A stretch of 64,000 nucleotides of DNA from Streptomyces sp. MA5143a. Its GTDB lineage: Bacteria > Actinomycetota > Actinomycetes > Streptomycetales > Streptomycetaceae. Both the position numbers and the translations under genes were made by a program. The notes below the pieces were generated by a model. The model did not search any database and was not told the origin of the DNA. It saw only the letters and a list, made by a program, of their open reading frames with translations. Each line of letters begins with the position of its first letter. The stretch's first letter is position 1. Of the stretch, positions 7,515 through 16,850 are shown one piece after another. The DNA lies in contig NZ_OLMK01000061.1 of assembly GCF_900290235.1 (NCBI RefSeq), positions 151,346 through 215,345 of the forward strand, given 5' to 3'.

Positions 7515-9074
7515 ATGAGCAGCGATCCCCAGTCGACCTCCCCCGTAGAGACCACCACCCGGGAATCGGGTGGTGGCGGGAGCGCGATGGCGCTGCTGGT
7601 GATCGCCTCCTGCCAGCTGATGGTCGTCCTCGACATCACGATCGTGAACATCGCGCTACCCGACATCCAGCGCTCCCTGGACTTCTCCACCACCAGCCTG
7701 GCCTGGGTGGTCAACGCCTACACGCTCACCTTCGGCGGTCTGCTGCTGCTCGGCGGCAGAGCCGGTGACATCCTCGGCCGACGCCGCGTCTTCATCTTCG
7801 GCGTCCTGCTGTTCGTCGTGGCCTCCCTCCTCGGGGGCCTCGCCCAGAACGCCGGTCAACTCCTCTCCGCCCGCGCCCTCCAGGGTGTCGGCGGGGCCAT
7901 CGCGTCCCCGACGTCCCTCGCCCTGATCAGCACGACCTTCCGTGAAGGACCCGAACGCAACCGGGCGTTCGGCGTGTTCGCGGCGGTCTCGGCGGGGGGC
8001 GGCGCGATCGGGCTGCTCGCCGGGGGTGTCCTCGTGGAGTGGCTCAACTGGCGGTGGGTGCTGTTCGTCAACGTCCCGATCGGCCTGCTCATCGTGCTCG
8101 CCACCCCCCGCTGGATCCGGGAGTCCGAGCGGCACCCCGGCCACTTCGACGTCACCGGCGCGCTGACCTCCACCGCGGGCATGGTGCTCCTGGTGTACGG
8201 GTTCATCCGCGCCGCCCAGGAGGGCTGGCGGGACGCGCTGACGCTGGCGTCGTTCGCGGGCGCCGTGGTCCTCCTCCTGCTGTTCGTCCTGGTGGAGAAG
8301 CGTTCCCGGCAGCCGATCACCCCGCTCCACATGTTCGCCGACCGCAACCGCGCGGGCACGTACGGCATCATGCTGTGCCTCGCCGCCGCCATCTTCGGCA
8401 TGTTCTTCTTCCTGACGCTCTTCGTGCAGAACGTGCTGGACTTCAGCCCGTTGGCCACCGGGTTCGCGTTCCTGCCGGTCAGCGCGGTGATCGCGATCGG
8501 CGCCGGGCTGGCGTCGCGGTTCCTGCCCGTGTACGGGCCCAAGCCGTTCATGGTGGTGGGCGCGATCCTCGCGGCGGCCGGCCTGGGCTGGCTGACCCTG
8601 ACCGATGTGCACTCCACGTACGCGGGCAGCGTCCTCGGCCCGATGCTCGTGTTCAGCCTGGGCATGGGCATGGAGTTCGTCTCCCTGACCCTGATGGCCC
8701 TGTCCAACGTCGCCACCCAGGAGACCGGTGCGGCCTCCGGGCTCCTCAACGCCACCCAGCAGGTCGGCGGTTCCCTGGGCCTGTCCATCCTCGTCACCAT
8801 GTACGGCACGGCCAGCACGAACGAGGCGGAGAAACAAGTCTCCCGCTTCCTCTCCCAGGCGACCCCGCTCGAACGCCTCCAGTTCCAACGCACCCACCAA
8901 CTCCCGCCGCCCTACAGCGACGAGGTCCTCACCGCCGGCGTCTCCGCCGCGTTCGTCATGGCCGCGATCTTCACGGTGGTCGCCGCGCTGATAGCCGTCC
9001 TCGCCATCCAGGTCCGCCCGTCCGACCTGGAACGCCTGAAGGGGGACGGGGCGGGGCCGGGGGGCGCGGCGTAG
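7515..9074 (+). CDS. DHA2-family MFS multidrug exporter (14 transmembrane segments)
   Basis: This 519-residue membrane protein belongs to the DHA2 (14-spanner) drug/proton antiporter family. Motif D1-type sequence LDITIVNIALPDIQ follows the first membrane segment, motif A-type GRAGDILGRRRVFIFG lies between segments 2 and 3, and a motif C-like stretch (VSAGGGAIGLLAGG) follows in segment 5. It should export cationic or amphipathic compounds using the proton gradient. An in-frame ATG at 7470 would add 15 residues; the 7515 start (MSSDPQST) is preferred for family length, but neither has a strong ribosome site. It is divergent from the MoxR module, and three 12-bp repeats lie in the promoter region. 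An export role for the left-edge metallophore is conceivable but unsupported. Confidence 0.88.
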   Translation: MSSDPQSTSPVETTTRESGGGGSAMALLVIASCQLMVVLDITIVNIALPDIQRSLDFSTTSLAWVVNAYTLTFGGLLLLGGRAGDILGRRRVFIFGVLLFVVASLLGGLAQNAGQLLSARALQGVGGAIASPTSLALISTTFREGPERNRAFGVFAAVSAGGGAIGLLAGGVLVEWLNWRWVLFVNVPIGLLIVLATPRWIRESERHPGHFDVTGALTSTAGMVLLVYGFIRAAQEGWRDALTLASFAGAVVLLLLFVLVEKRSRQPITPLHMFADRNRAGTYGIMLCLAAAIFGMFFFLTLFVQNVLDFSPLATGFAFLPVSAVIAIGAGLASRFLPVYGPKPFMVVGAILAAAGLGWLTLTDVHSTYAGSVLGPMLVFSLGMGMEFVSLTLMALSNVATQETGAASGLLNATQQVGGSLGLSILVTMYGTASTNEAEKQVSRFLSQATPLERLQFQRTHQLPPPYSDEVLTAGVSAAFVMAAIFTVVAALIAVLAIQVRPSDLERLKGDGAGPGGAA

Positions 9075-9124
9075 CGGGGTGCCGTAGCCCGAAGCCGGCG
9101 TGATCCACACGACAGGCCCCAGCG

Positions 9125-9151
9125 CCCCCGGGGCCGGCCCGCCCCCGGGGG
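9125..9151. terminator. GC-rich hairpin between convergent MFS and mannanase genes
   Basis: Perfect 9-bp arms CCCCCGGGG / CCCCGGGGG are separated by 9 bases, placed between two converging genes. There is no T-run, as is usual in Streptomyces. It probably terminates transcription in both directions. Confidence 0.6.
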
Positions 9152-9200
9152 ACCAGACGGCGGCAGCACACCGTCCCGTCCCCCGGCAGCGGTGCCGGCG

Positions 9201-10838
9201 TCAGCCCGCCGTGCAGGCGGCTCCGTTGAGCGAGAAGGCCGTCGGTGCCGGGTTCGTGCCGCCCCGGGCGGCCGTGAAGCCGAGGGTGGCGGAGCCCGAC
9301 GCCGGGATGTTCGCGGTGTACGGCGCCGACGTGACGGTGACGTCGGCGCCGCTCTGCGCCACCGTGCCGCCCCACAGGTTGCTGACGCGCTGGCTGTCCG
9401 GGAACGTCCAGCGCAGGGTCCAGCCGGTGATCGCCGAGCCGCCGGTGTTGCGGATGACGATCTCGCCCTGGAAGCCGCCGGGCCACTCGTTCGTCACCCG
9501 GTAGCCGACGGAGCAGGACGCCGTGGTGCCGCCGGACGGTGTCGTGACGCTCACCGTGCCGGAGCGCGGCGAACGGTTCCCGGCCGCGTCACGGGCGTAG
9601 ACGGCGAACACGTACGACGTCGACGGCGCCAGCCCGGTGAGGGTGGCGGACGTGCCGGTGGTGGTCGTCACCGGTGTCTCCGTCGTGCCGTTGACGCGGA
9701 CGACGTCGTAGCCGGTGACACCCGTCGCGTCGGTCGCGGCGGCCCAGGCCAGCCTGGCGGACGACGAGGTCACCGACGAGGCGGTCGGCGTACCGGGCGC
9801 GGTCGGGGGAGTGGTGTCGCCGCCGCCGGAGGAGGCGTAGATCGCGGCCTCCTTGGAGGTGGCGGCGATACCGTTCGCGCCCTCGAAGAGTCGCCGGCCC
9901 CAGCTCGTCAGCTGGTCCGGGTCGAAGTTCGTGACCATGTCCAGGTACTCCACACCACCGCCGTTGCCGCTCCACGACCAGCCCAGATAGCCGAGACCGA
10001 GCTGCTGGGTGGTGGCCAGGATGGTGTCCTCGTCGGGGTTGCCGTCCGAGTGGTCGTGCCCGAACTCGCCCACCACGATGGGAAGTTTCGCGGCGACGAA
10101 GCGGCCCAGATAGTCCGTGATCTCGGCGGCCGTGTCGAAGACGCCGTACATGTGGATCGAGAAGATCGTGTTGGCGTCCGGGTCGGCGGCGAAGACGGAC
10201 GCCGCGTTGTCGCGCATCGTGAACGCCCAGTCCTGGCCCCAGTTGGGGGCGTCCACCATGATCGTGTGCTGGAAGCCGGCGGTGCGCAGCTTCTGGATCG
10301 CCGCCTTGGTGTCGGCGGTCCAGCCCGCGTAGTTGTTGTTGCCGTACGGCTCGTTGCCGATGTTGACGATGACGTAGTCCTCCTGACCGGTCAGCGCGCT
10401 CTGCACACTGATCCAGTAGTCGGCGGCCCGCGACAGCGTGACGGCCCCGCTCTGCTCGCCGTAGCCCGTGGTGTCGTGCACCTCCAGGACGCAGATGAGG
10501 CGGTTCTGCTTGCACCGCGCGACCACGTTCGCCACGTCCGCGGTGTCGTTGCGCGTCCACCGGTCACCGCTGGAGAGCACCACACGCACCGTGTTGGCGC
10601 CCTTGGCCTTGATGTGGGACAGGGAACTGGTCTGGTTCGCGTACCAGGTGTGGGCGTGGTTCACGCCCCGCATCACGAAGTCGTTGCCGGAGCGCTCCAG
10701 CAACCGGCCGTTCTGGATGCGGAAACCGGTGGGCGCGGCCTGTGCGGACGGGCCGATCACCAACAGGGGCAGCAGCAGCCCGAGAAGGGCCGCGGCCACG
10801 GTGGCCACACGGCGGACGGTCGGCGTAGGGGATCTCAT
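9201..10838 (-). CDS. Secreted GH5 endo-beta-mannanase-like enzyme with FnIII and CBM2
   Basis: This 545-residue secreted enzyme has a signal peptide at about 1-34 (cut after SAQA), a GH5 catalytic domain at about 36-335, an FnIII linker domain at about 342-441 and a C-terminal CBM2 at about 442-545. The opening FVMRGVNHAHTWY is typical of actinobacterial GH5_8 mannanases. The acid/base glutamate is in NIGNEPYG and the nucleophile in VVGEFGHDHSDG. It should cleave beta-mannan while anchored to cellulose or plant wall. The ATG at 10838 is chosen because GGAG lies 7-8 bases before it and the signal peptide starts there; a longer frame has no coding features. It lies downstream of the CE3-like gene in the same direction, 163 nt away. 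Confidence 0.92.
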   Translation of the reverse strand: MRSPTPTVRRVATVAAALLGLLLPLLVIGPSAQAAPTGFRIQNGRLLERSGNDFVMRGVNHAHTWYANQTSSLSHIKAKGANTVRVVLSSGDRWTRNDTADVANVVARCKQNRLICVLEVHDTTGYGEQSGAVTLSRAADYWISVQSALTGQEDYVIVNIGNEPYGNNNYAGWTADTKAAIQKLRTAGFQHTIMVDAPNWGQDWAFTMRDNAASVFAADPDANTIFSIHMYGVFDTAAEITDYLGRFVAAKLPIVVGEFGHDHSDGNPDEDTILATTQQLGLGYLGWSWSGNGGGVEYLDMVTNFDPDQLTSWGRRLFEGANGIAATSKEAAIYASSGGGDTTPPTAPGTPTASSVTSSSARLAWAAATDATGVTGYDVVRVNGTTETPVTTTTGTSATLTGLAPSTSYVFAVYARDAAGNRSPRSGTVSVTTPSGGTTASCSVGYRVTNEWPGGFQGEIVIRNTGGSAITGWTLRWTFPDSQRVSNLWGGTVAQSGADVTVTSAPYTANIPASGSATLGFTAARGGTNPAPTAFSLNGAACTAG

Positions 10839-10929
10839 CGCGGCTCCAGGTGGGGGTGGGGAGATCGGGGTCGGCTGTGCATGGGGGCTGTACGTGGGGG
10901 TGCGGGGTGGGACAGCCGTCACCCGGCGG

Positions 10930-10948
10930 CGGACGGTGCCGCCGTCCG
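10930..10948. terminator. Weak hairpin between CE3-like and mannanase genes
   Basis: Seven-bp arms CGGACGG / CCGTCCG enclose a 5-base loop just after the CE3-like stop. It may end or attenuate that transcript before the mannanase gene, but the stem is short and such hairpins are common in this GC-rich DNA. Confidence 0.35.
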
Positions 10949-11001
10949 GGCGACGGCCGCTACGGGCCCCGGTCCGCATCGACCGGTGGGGCCCACCGTC
11001 A

Positions 11002-12108
11002 TCAGCCGGCGACGCCCCTCGCCGTGCAGGTGACGGTCGCCGACGGTGTCCCGGACGTCGTCGAGGTGTCGGCGAGGAAACCGAACGTGGCGCGGGCGCC
11101 GGGGGCGAGCGTGCCGTTCCAGTCGGCGTTGGTGACGGTGGCCGTCCCGTCGGCCGCCGTGCTCAACGTGCCGTTCCAGACCTGGGTCAGCCGGGCCCCT
11201 CCGGCCGGTACGACGGTCGCGGTCCAGCCCGAGACGGCGGAGGCGGACGTGTTGGTCACCGTCACCTCGCCCTGGTAGCCGCCTTGCCAGACGTTGACGG
11301 CACGGAAGGCCACGGTGCAGGGCCCCTCACCCGGGTCACCGGGGTCGCCCGGGTCGCCGGAGCCCGGCTCCAGCAGCGCGCTCAGCGCCGGGTACCAACG
11401 GGCGGCGATCTTGTTGTCGCCGGCCGAGTTCGGGTGCACCCCGTCGTAGGTGTCGGCGGCCGTGTCGAAGCCGGTCCACTGGTCGACGACGGTCACCGGC
11501 GAACGGCTGGTCGTCGTCGCCCGCGCCCAGGCCGGTATCCGCGCGTTGAAGTCGACGACGCGCTGCGCGCAGCCCGGGCAGGTGCTGGGGTTCATGGGGA
11601 TGATCTGAGCGACGAGGATCCTCATGTCGGGGTTCGAGGCCCGCATCTGCCCGACGAGCTTGGTGTAGGCGGCGAGGACGCGGTCGGGGGAGACGCTGCT
11701 CCACACATCGTTCGTGCCGAAGTGCATGACAACGATGTCCGGAAGGGTCGCGGCGAGCCGTGCGGGCAGCAGGTTCTGGTCGGCCACGTGGGTGACGAGT
11801 TCGCCGCCGTGGCCCTCGTTGTCGCCGTCGTGGGCCTGTCCGCAGCCCTGGGGGCCGAGGGTGCCGACGAAGTCGATGTCCGTGTAGCCGGCGCTCCGCA
11901 GCCGGTTCCACAGCACGGCTCTCCAACAGCCGGGCGAGCCGGTGATGGAGTCGCCGAGCGGCATGATGCGCACCGGGTCGGCGGCCGTTCCCTTCGCCGT
12001 GACCGCCGTGGCGGGGGGCGCGAGGGTGATCGTGCAGGGGAGGAGCAGGGCGGCCAGCAGGCCGAGAAGCGGAAGGACTCGGATGGGGGAGTGGCGGGTG
12101 CTGCGCAT
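11002..12108 (-). CDS. Secreted SGNH carbohydrate esterase (CE3-like) with CBM2
   Basis: This 368-residue secreted protein has a signal peptide at about 1-35, an SGNH esterase domain and a C-terminal CBM2 (about 264-368) after a GDPGDPGDPGEG linker. SGNH blocks are visible: IMPLGDSITGSPGCWR (block I serine), FGTND (block III), and DGVHPN with the Asp/His pair (block V). The MPLGDSITGSPGCWR signature fits family CE3 acetylxylan esterases. It likely removes acetyl groups from xylan in plant wall. The ATG at 12108 has an AAGGGA ribosome site. A perfect CebR-type palindrome lies 23-36 nt upstream, so cello-oligosaccharides probably induce it. Confidence 0.9.
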   Translation of the reverse strand: MRSTRHSPIRVLPLLGLLAALLLPCTITLAPPATAVTAKGTAADPVRIMPLGDSITGSPGCWRAVLWNRLRSAGYTDIDFVGTLGPQGCGQAHDGDNEGHGGELVTHVADQNLLPARLAATLPDIVVMHFGTNDVWSSVSPDRVLAAYTKLVGQMRASNPDMRILVAQIIPMNPSTCPGCAQRVVDFNARIPAWARATTTSRSPVTVVDQWTGFDTAADTYDGVHPNSAGDNKIAARWYPALSALLEPGSGDPGDPGDPGEGPCTVAFRAVNVWQGGYQGEVTVTNTSASAVSGWTATVVPAGGARLTQVWNGTLSTAADGTATVTNADWNGTLAPGARATFGFLADTSTTSGTPSATVTCTARGVAG

Positions 12109-12130
12109 GGTGTTCCCTTCCCTGGTGAGA

Positions 12131-12144
12131 TGGGAGCGCTCCCA
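12131..12144. promoter_or_regulatory. CebR-type operator
   Basis: The perfect palindrome TGGGAGCGCTCCCA is identical to the operator of the LacI-family repressor CebR, which controls cellulose and cellobiose use in Streptomyces. It sits just before the CE3-like start and inside the divergent region shared with the subtilisin gene. Confidence 0.9.
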
Positions 12145-12324
12145 TGGGAACATGCCACTGTTGTCATTTACGCGTCAAGATGTGTGCGTCGAGCGGTCCA
12201 ATTCCCTTGTGTTCAAAGGAAGTTGAGCCCCTTAGAAAACGATCACCTTTTCGATACCGTGACACGCGTTCCTTCGTTCACCTCCGCATCTCCTTCAACA
12301 CCCCCCACTTCGAACGGAGTTCGT

Positions 12325-15300
12325 GTGACCAGACCACGTGTCCCGGCATGGACGGGCGGCGCCCTGGCCGCCGTTCTGCTCGTGACCACCCAGAGCGGGT
12401 TATCCACCGCGGCCGCCTCCTCCACCGGCTCCGGCGCGGCTACCTCCTCCACCCCCACGGCCACCCCCCAGCCCACCCCCGACTCCCCGGCGGCGGCGGA
12501 CGAAGCCGCCTCGCTCAAGGGCAAGCGGTTCACCCTCGTCACCGGCGACGTCGTGACCGTCGGTGACGAACGGGGCGAGCCCCGCGTCGACATCGAGCCC
12601 GGCGAGGGTCGCGAGGGCATCGGCTTCGTCCGGCGGGGCAGCGGCGCGAACCTCCGGGTCATCCCCATGGACGTGGCGCCGCTGGTCGCCACCGGCGCCG
12701 TCGACGAGCAACTCTTCGACCTCGGCGCCCTGCACCGCTTCGGCTACGACGACGGTGCCCTCGACGACCGGGGCCTGCCCCTCATCGTCCGCCACCGCGG
12801 CCCCCGGCTGCCCGCCGCCACCCGTGCCGAGGCGCTGCCCGGGAACACGGTGGCGCTGGAGTCGATCGACGCCACCGCCCTGACCCTGCCCGAGGACGAC
12901 CACGGCGCCCTGTGGCGGACGCTCACCGGGTCCGGGGACGGCGCCGACCCCGAACTCGCGCCCGCCGTACGGAAGGTGTGGCTGGACACCCCCGTCGAAC
13001 TCACCGGCGAGGGGAGCGCGGCCGACGAACCCGAGACCACCCCGGACGGCGACGTCGCGGTCTCCGACCTGGTCGGGCAGATCAACGCCAAGGGCCTCAG
13101 GGCGCGCGGCCTCGACGGCAGCGGCGTCAAGGTCGCCGTCATCGACACCGGGGTCCGCGCCACCCACCCCGACCTGGAGCAGCGGGTCTCCAAGGCGGAG
13201 AACTTCATCTCCTGGGACGACGAGAAGAGCGACATCGACGGCCACGGCACCCATGTCGCCGGGATCATCGCCGGGACGGGCGCCGCGTCCGACGGCCGGT
13301 ACGCCGGTGTCGCGCCCGGCGCCGAGGTCCTGAGCGGCCGGGTGCTGTCCGGCCCGATCGGCTCCGTCTCCCACGTCATCGACGGCATGGAGTGGGCGGC
13401 CGACGAGGGCGTCGACATCGTCAACATGTCCCTCGGCGCACGGGCGTTGAGCGACGGCACCGACCCCTGGTCACTGGCCACCGAGGCCCTGCTGGAGCGG
13501 GGTGTGCTGCCCGTCGTGGCGGCAGGCAACTCCGGCCCCCGCTCCTACACGGTCTCCCCGCCCGCGGCGGCCGAGGGCGCGCTCGCCGTGGGCGCGGCCG
13601 GCGGTGACGACGCCGTCGCGAGCTTCTCCAGCCGCGGCCCGCTCTTCGGCGACCACGGCGTCAAGCCCAACATCAAGGCCCCCGGTGTCGCCGTGACGGC
13701 GGCCCGCGCCAAGGACACCCCCATCGGCGACATCGACCCGCCCGGCCCCGAGGGCCCCGTCGACGACGTCTACACCCGTCTGTCCGGTACGTCCATGGCG
13801 TCGCCCGCCGTCGCCGGGGCCGCCGCCCTCGTCATGCAGGCCCACCCCGACTGGACGCCCCGCCAGGTGGCCCTCGCGCTGGTGTCCAGCGCCCGGCCCG
13901 GCGCCGGCGAGAGCGTCTACGACCAGGGCTCCGGACTGGTCGACGCCGAACGGGCGGTGGACCAGCGGGTCACGGCCACGTCGTCCGCCCTGGACTTCGG
14001 CCGACTGTCCTGGCCGCGCGCCGAGGAGGACACCCGGCGCAAGGTGTCCTTCACCAACGACACCGCCGAGGACATCACCCTGGACCTCACCCTCGACGTG
14101 AAGTCCACCCGTGGGAACCTGCCCACCACTCTGCTCGCCCTGGCGGAGGACCAGGTGACCGTCCCCGCCAGGGGCACGGCCTCCGTGGCCGTCGAGTTCC
14201 ACGACAACGGCATCCGCACGGGCGGCGCCCTCTCGGCGCTGCTGACCGCCGAGTCCGGCTCCACGGTCGTACGCGTCCCGGTCGGCCTCAGCCTCGAACC
14301 CGAGAGCCACCAGCTCACCCTCAACCTTCGTGACCATCTGGGCGAGGGCGCCGACGGCATCTCCCTCGTGGACATCCTGCCGGTCGACCGGTCCCTGGAG
14401 CCGTTCGAGGAACCGCAACTCGCCACCCTCGCCTCGAAGATCACGGTCCGGGTCCCCGCGGGCACCTACGCCGTCTCGGCTTTCATCGGCCGCCACGAGG
14501 ACGACTCGTACTGGTTCGACAGCGACATCGTCCTCGCCGGTGAGCCCCGCGTCCGCGTCGACAAGGCGACCGAACTGACGCTGGGCGGCACGGCGGCACG
14601 CGGACTCGCCCACAAGGTCGACGACCGCGAGGCCGAGAACATCTACCGCCAGGTCGGGGTCGCCCAACGGCAGGCGAAGGCCCCCGCGGGGGAGCGAGGC
14701 CCGCTCTCCCTCCACACCGACGTGCAGTTCAGGCACCGGGCGCCCGACTACTGGGCGGTGCCGTCCAGAACCCGCGCCAAGGGCAACCGGTACACGGCGT
14801 ACTTCCGCGAGGACCTCGCCGAGGGCTATGTGTACGGAAAGGCCCCCGACGGCGCCCCCGGCGAAGGCGAGTACTCCTACCCGACGGCCACCGGACCCGT
14901 GTACTACCTCGCCGCCTTCCGCGAGGGCCGTATCCCGGCCGATCTCACCGGACGGGTCAGGGACTCCCGGCTCGCGCGGACCGAGGCGCGCTACCACGCC
15001 GCCGAGCGGACCGGTGACTTCGACGAACCCTTCCCGCTCAAGTCGAAGCTGGCCACCGCGACCGTGAAGGGCGTCCCGGTCGGTGGACGGCGCGTCAACG
15101 TCCCCTCGCCCGGCACCCGTACCGAGTTCTTCACCGCTTCCAAGGACATCGCCTGGGCGCAGGAGCTGCGGTGGAGCTGGCAGAACGCGGACAGCTTCGA
15201 CCCGCTGGAGCACCGCGCGCTGCTTACCCGGCCCCAGGTCTTCCGGCCCGGCGCCCGCACCGAGCACTGGAACCGTCCGGCGGGCGCCCCCGCGCTCGCG

Positions 15301-15987
15301 TCCGACGGCCGCCGGCTCACCCGGACCGGGGACACCGTCACCGTGGACCTGCCACTCGGCGGCGACTCCGACCCGCGGCACCTGTTCACCAGCGACGATC
15401 TGTACGCCACCTACTCCTACACCCTCAGCCGCGGCGGCGAGCAGCTGGTCAAGAGCCGGGACGGTGCGGAGGAGTTCCCGCGGAACACCGCCCTCGCCGC
15501 CTGGGACGTGCCGGCGGACACCGGGACGTATACCCTCAGGGCCCACGCCGACCGCACCCGGTGGAACGCCGTGAGCACCGAGGTCGACGGCGTGTGGACG
15601 TTCCGCTCGGGGCGGACCGCCGAAGGGGCGACGGCCGCGCTGCCGCTGACCGGTGTGCGGTTCGCGCCGCCGGTCGACACGTGGTCCCGTCTCGCGGACG
15701 GCCGTACGGTCGCCGTACCGTTCACGCTCCAGCGGACCGGTGACCAGGCACGGGGCCGGGTGCGTGCGCTGACCGTCGAGGCGTCGTTCGACGGCGGTGC
15801 GACTTGGCGTCGGGCGCCGGTGGTGAAGGACCGGGCGCTGATAGCGCACCCCTCGCTCGCGGCGCTGCCCGCCGAGCACCTCGACCGCAACGGGCACGGC
15901 TCCGTCAGCCTCAGGGTCAAGGGCGCCGACCGGGCGTCGACCTTCGCGATCACCGTGAAGAACGCGTACAAGCTCAAGAAGTCCTGA
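12325..15987 (+). CDS. Large secreted S8 subtilisin-like serine protease
   Basis: This 1220-residue secreted protease has a signal peptide and a Ser/Thr/Pro-rich segment (about 1-60), a propeptide-like region, and an S8 domain with the triad D274 (VIDTG), H307 (HGTHVAG) and S490 (GTSMASP). About 650 further residues of beta-rich extracellular domains follow, typical of giant Streptomyces subtilisins. The GTG at 12325 is chosen because CGGAG lies 5-6 bases upstream and the signal peptide begins there; the frame is open for 1.8 kb further upstream but with no coding features. It is divergent from the CE3-like gene, so the CebR box 180 nt upstream could influence it. Its likely role is extracellular protein digestion. 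Confidence 0.92.
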   Translation: MTRPRVPAWTGGALAAVLLVTTQSGLSTAAASSTGSGAATSSTPTATPQPTPDSPAAADEAASLKGKRFTLVTGDVVTVGDERGEPRVDIEPGEGREGIGFVRRGSGANLRVIPMDVAPLVATGAVDEQLFDLGALHRFGYDDGALDDRGLPLIVRHRGPRLPAATRAEALPGNTVALESIDATALTLPEDDHGALWRTLTGSGDGADPELAPAVRKVWLDTPVELTGEGSAADEPETTPDGDVAVSDLVGQINAKGLRARGLDGSGVKVAVIDTGVRATHPDLEQRVSKAENFISWDDEKSDIDGHGTHVAGIIAGTGAASDGRYAGVAPGAEVLSGRVLSGPIGSVSHVIDGMEWAADEGVDIVNMSLGARALSDGTDPWSLATEALLERGVLPVVAAGNSGPRSYTVSPPAAAEGALAVGAAGGDDAVASFSSRGPLFGDHGVKPNIKAPGVAVTAARAKDTPIGDIDPPGPEGPVDDVYTRLSGTSMASPAVAGAAALVMQAHPDWTPRQVALALVSSARPGAGESVYDQGSGLVDAERAVDQRVTATSSALDFGRLSWPRAEEDTRRKVSFTNDTAEDITLDLTLDVKSTRGNLPTTLLALAEDQVTVPARGTASVAVEFHDNGIRTGGALSALLTAESGSTVVRVPVGLSLEPESHQLTLNLRDHLGEGADGISLVDILPVDRSLEPFEEPQLATLASKITVRVPAGTYAVSAFIGRHEDDSYWFDSDIVLAGEPRVRVDKATELTLGGTAARGLAHKVDDREAENIYRQVGVAQRQAKAPAGERGPLSLHTDVQFRHRAPDYWAVPSRTRAKGNRYTAYFREDLAEGYVYGKAPDGAPGEGEYSYPTATGPVYYLAAFREGRIPADLTGRVRDSRLARTEARYHAAERTGDFDEPFPLKSKLATATVKGVPVGGRRVNVPSPGTRTEFFTASKDIAWAQELRWSWQNADSFDPLEHRALLTRPQVFRPGARTEHWNRPAGAPALASDGRRLTRTGDTVTVDLPLGGDSDPRHLFTSDDLYATYSYTLSRGGEQLVKSRDGAEEFPRNTALAAWDVPADTGTYTLRAHADRTRWNAVSTEVDGVWTFRSGRTAEGATAALPLTGVRFAPPVDTWSRLADGRTVAVPFTLQRTGDQARGRVRALTVEASFDGGATWRRAPVVKDRALIAHPSLAALPAEHLDRNGHGSVSLRVKGADRASTFAITVKNAYKLKKS

Positions 15988-15994
15988 CCCGGTC

Positions 15995-16043
15995 GACCGC
16001 CGGAGGGCGGCCGCCCACAAGGGCGGCCGGCTCTCCGGCGGTC
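15995..16043. terminator. Long hairpin terminator between subtilisin and TetR genes
   Basis: An outer 11-bp perfect stem (GACCGCCGGAG / CTCCGGCGGTC) encloses an inner near-perfect 11-bp stem around an ACAA loop. It lies between two converging genes and probably works both ways. Confidence 0.85.
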
Positions 16044-16045
16044 TC

Positions 16046-16624
16046 TCACCGCTTCGGCGCCCCCACGCGCAGGGCGTCCATGACGAGATCCATGAGACGG
16101 CCGGCCCGGGCCTGCCAGTCCTCGCTCGGGCCGATCTGCCAGAGGCCCGCGATGGCGAGGAAGAAGTCCTCCGCGCTCACACCGGGCCGAATGGTGCCGG
16201 CCTCCTCGGCCGCGCGCAGCAGCGCCTCGGCGGCCGCGAGCACCGGGGCGGGGCCAGGTCGTCCAGGGCTTCCCGGAGCGCCCGCGGCCTGCCTGATCGC
16301 GTCCGCGAGCCCGACCTTGGTGAGGGAGAACCGGGCCAGACGGTCCATCCACTCCCGCAGTGCCCGGTCCGGCGCGTGGACCGCGAGCAACTCGGCCGCG
16401 CTGTCGGCGACCTGCTGCATCTCGTGCCGATAGAGCTCCAGGACGAGAGCCTCGCGGTTCGGGAAGTGACGGTAGAACGTGCCCTGCCCCACGCCCGCCT
16501 TCTTGGCGATGGCGCTTAGCGGCGCGTCCGCGGACCGGGTCAGTTCCTCCAGGGCGACCGCCAGGATGCGCTCGCGGTTCCGGCGCGCGTCGGAGCGCCG
16601 AGGCGCGTCCTTCTCCTCTGTCAC
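16046..16624 (-). CDS. TetR/AcrR-family regulator, likely repressor of the xdh operon
   Basis: This 192-residue protein has an N-terminal TetR helix-turn-helix (LSAIAKKAGVGQGTFYRHFPNREAL, about residues 36-60, quoted in part) and a helical ligand domain. It is divergent from the molybdenum hydroxylase operon, and two 14-bp palindromes lie in the shared promoter region. The simplest reading is autorepression and control of the oxidase genes by their substrate. The ATG at 16624 begins MTEEKDAPRR. Confidence 0.88.
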   Translation of the reverse strand: MTEEKDAPRRSDARRNRERILAVALEELTRSADAPLSAIAKKAGVGQGTFYRHFPNREALVLELYRHEMQQVADSAAELLAVHAPDRALREWMDRLARFSLTKVGLADAIRQAAGAPGSPGRPGPAPVLAAAEALLRAAEEAGTIRPGVSAEDFFLAIAGLWQIGPSEDWQARAGRLMDLVMDALRVGAPKR

Positions 16625-16669
16625 GCGTCCTCCTCACCGGCCCCTGACCGGATTCCGTCCTTGTCGATC

Positions 16670-16715
16670 CGGACATCTGTCCGTTAAGTTGTCCGGGTAG
16701 ACGGACACCTGTCCG
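16670..16715. promoter_or_regulatory. Two palindromic operators between TetR gene and xdh operon
   Basis: CGGACATCTGTCCG (16670-16683) and CGGACACCTGTCCG (16702-16715) share 6-bp arms CGGACA/TGTCCG. Their centres are 32 bp apart, about three helical turns, so two dimers would bind the same face. They are likely sites for the adjacent TetR protein. Confidence 0.8.
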
Positions 16716-16850
16716 CTTGCTGCATCCTAGCGCTGCCGTCGCGCCGGGCGGCACTCTGCCGCCCCTGTTCTCGCACCCCTGTCCTCGCACACCTCTGTCC
16801 GCCGGAGCCTCCCCCCGGGCCTGCTCCGGATACGCGAAAGAAGGCTGTTC

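Noticed and set aside
10468..12324. Upstream 1.8-kb open extension of the subtilisin frame
   Set aside because: It runs antisense through the mannanase and CE3-like genes, has no family sequence, and the signal peptide with a ribosome site starts at 12325.
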